NCBI GenBank assembly: GCA_910575435.1
Contig: CAJTGI010000002.1
Span: 248,001-312,000 of the forward strand
Length of the DNA stretch: 64,000 nt
From: Clostridiaceae bacterium
GTDB taxonomy: Bacteria > Bacillota > Clostridia > Lachnospirales > Lachnospiraceae
Reading direction: 5' to 3'
In this document: piece after piece, positions 63,917 to 64,000 of the stretch
Numbering within the stretch: position 1 is the first letter of the stretch
Layout of the letters: every line of letters starts with the position of its first letter
Position numbers and translations under genes: made by a program
The notes under the pieces: model-generated
The model's database searches: none
Seen by the model: the letters and a program-made list of their open reading frames with translations, nothing else
What the model was told of the DNA's origin: nothing

Positions 63917-63939
63917 GTTGTCGATGAAAGGAGATTATA

Positions 63940-64000
63940 ATGGGACAGAAAGTTAATCCTCATGGTTTAAGAGTCGGTGTCATCAGCGACTGGGATTCTA
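63940..64000 (+). CDS. rpsC: 30S ribosomal protein S3, 5' end only
   Basis: The first 20 codons, MGQKVNPHGLRVGVISDWDS, are the universal S3 start. AAAGGAGA lies upstream. The gene runs off the right edge of the window. Confidence 0.93.
   Translation, partial: MGQKVNPHGLRVGVISDWDS

Overview
The window reads as chromosomal DNA of a Gram-positive, low-to-mid GC, spore-lineage anaerobe, most likely a Lachnospiraceae-type Clostridia. Support comes from the large Firmicutes-type SRP RNA, a T-box leader before ilvB, the glgC-glgD pair, spoVG, DnaD/DnaI-type primosome genes, FtsEX with a secreted LytM-family partner, and several small families typical of that group (DUF4867, DUF4846, DUF6483-like and DUF6128-like). 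Most genes are co-directional housekeeping genes with clear Shine-Dalgarno sites and sigma-A type promoters spaced by 16-17 bp. I see no rRNA, tRNA, CRISPR array, prophage or complete insertion sequence.

Layout: 1-1.5 kb holds a decaying tandem family of small membrane-anchored proteins and a DUF6483-like gene. 1.6-4.5 kb is the T-box-controlled acetolactate synthase pair ilvB-ilvN, with a small mobile palindrome between them. 4.5-15.7 kb holds an M50-like membrane protease, an RNA m5C methyltransferase, DUF4867, an omega-amidase-like hydrolase, a large TPR/acidic protein, a small AT-rich island (59-aa ORF, TIR-like protein, DinD), Mrp, a DUF6128-like protein and an acetyltransferase. 15.9-25 kb holds tadA, the SRP RNA, a large cyclic-nucleotide-binding-fold protein, an SDR, an LCP/LytR_C protein with a WecG/TagA-type glycosyltransferase and YitT, and a stand-alone sugar ABC ATPase. 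25-34.5 kb holds a PucR-type regulator, the division/cell-wall cluster ftsE-ftsX-envC-like-ctpA, a PepSY protein and a YyaL-like thioredoxin-fold protein. 34.5-48.7 kb is more accessory: an archaeal-type ATPase, a type-2 ileS behind a terminated leader, DUF4846, HAD, PhnP-like, GNAT, an HTH-PurM fusion, a small kinase, a second decaying duplicated gene pair and an ECF sigma/membrane-partner operon. 49-56 kb on the minus strand holds a secreted amidase/lectin, prs, dnaI/dnaC-like, dnaD-like and murC, with a dense DnaA-box cluster between dnaD and murC. 56-64 kb is glgC-glgD, spoVG and the start of the S10 ribosomal operon (rpsJ-rplC-rplD-rplW-rplB-rpsS-rplV-rpsC).

The most unusual layer is between the genes. 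A family of palindromic elements with ends GTTACTATTCACAG/CTGTGAATAGTAAC occurs four times. Two copies are flanked by perfect 8- or 9-bp direct repeats, as expected for transposed MITEs, and the longer copies carry a shared internal structured module that also occurs alone at 48.6 kb. Two further dispersed repeat pairs, a 66-bp tandem repeat before ctpA, a 70-bp tandem repeat copying the 3' end of rplW inside the S10 operon, and four consecutive hairpins between rpsS and rplV point to active spread of small palindromes. The second strong candidate is the cluster of six DnaA-box 9-mers upstream of dnaD, including two pairs of directly abutting boxes about 100 bp apart.
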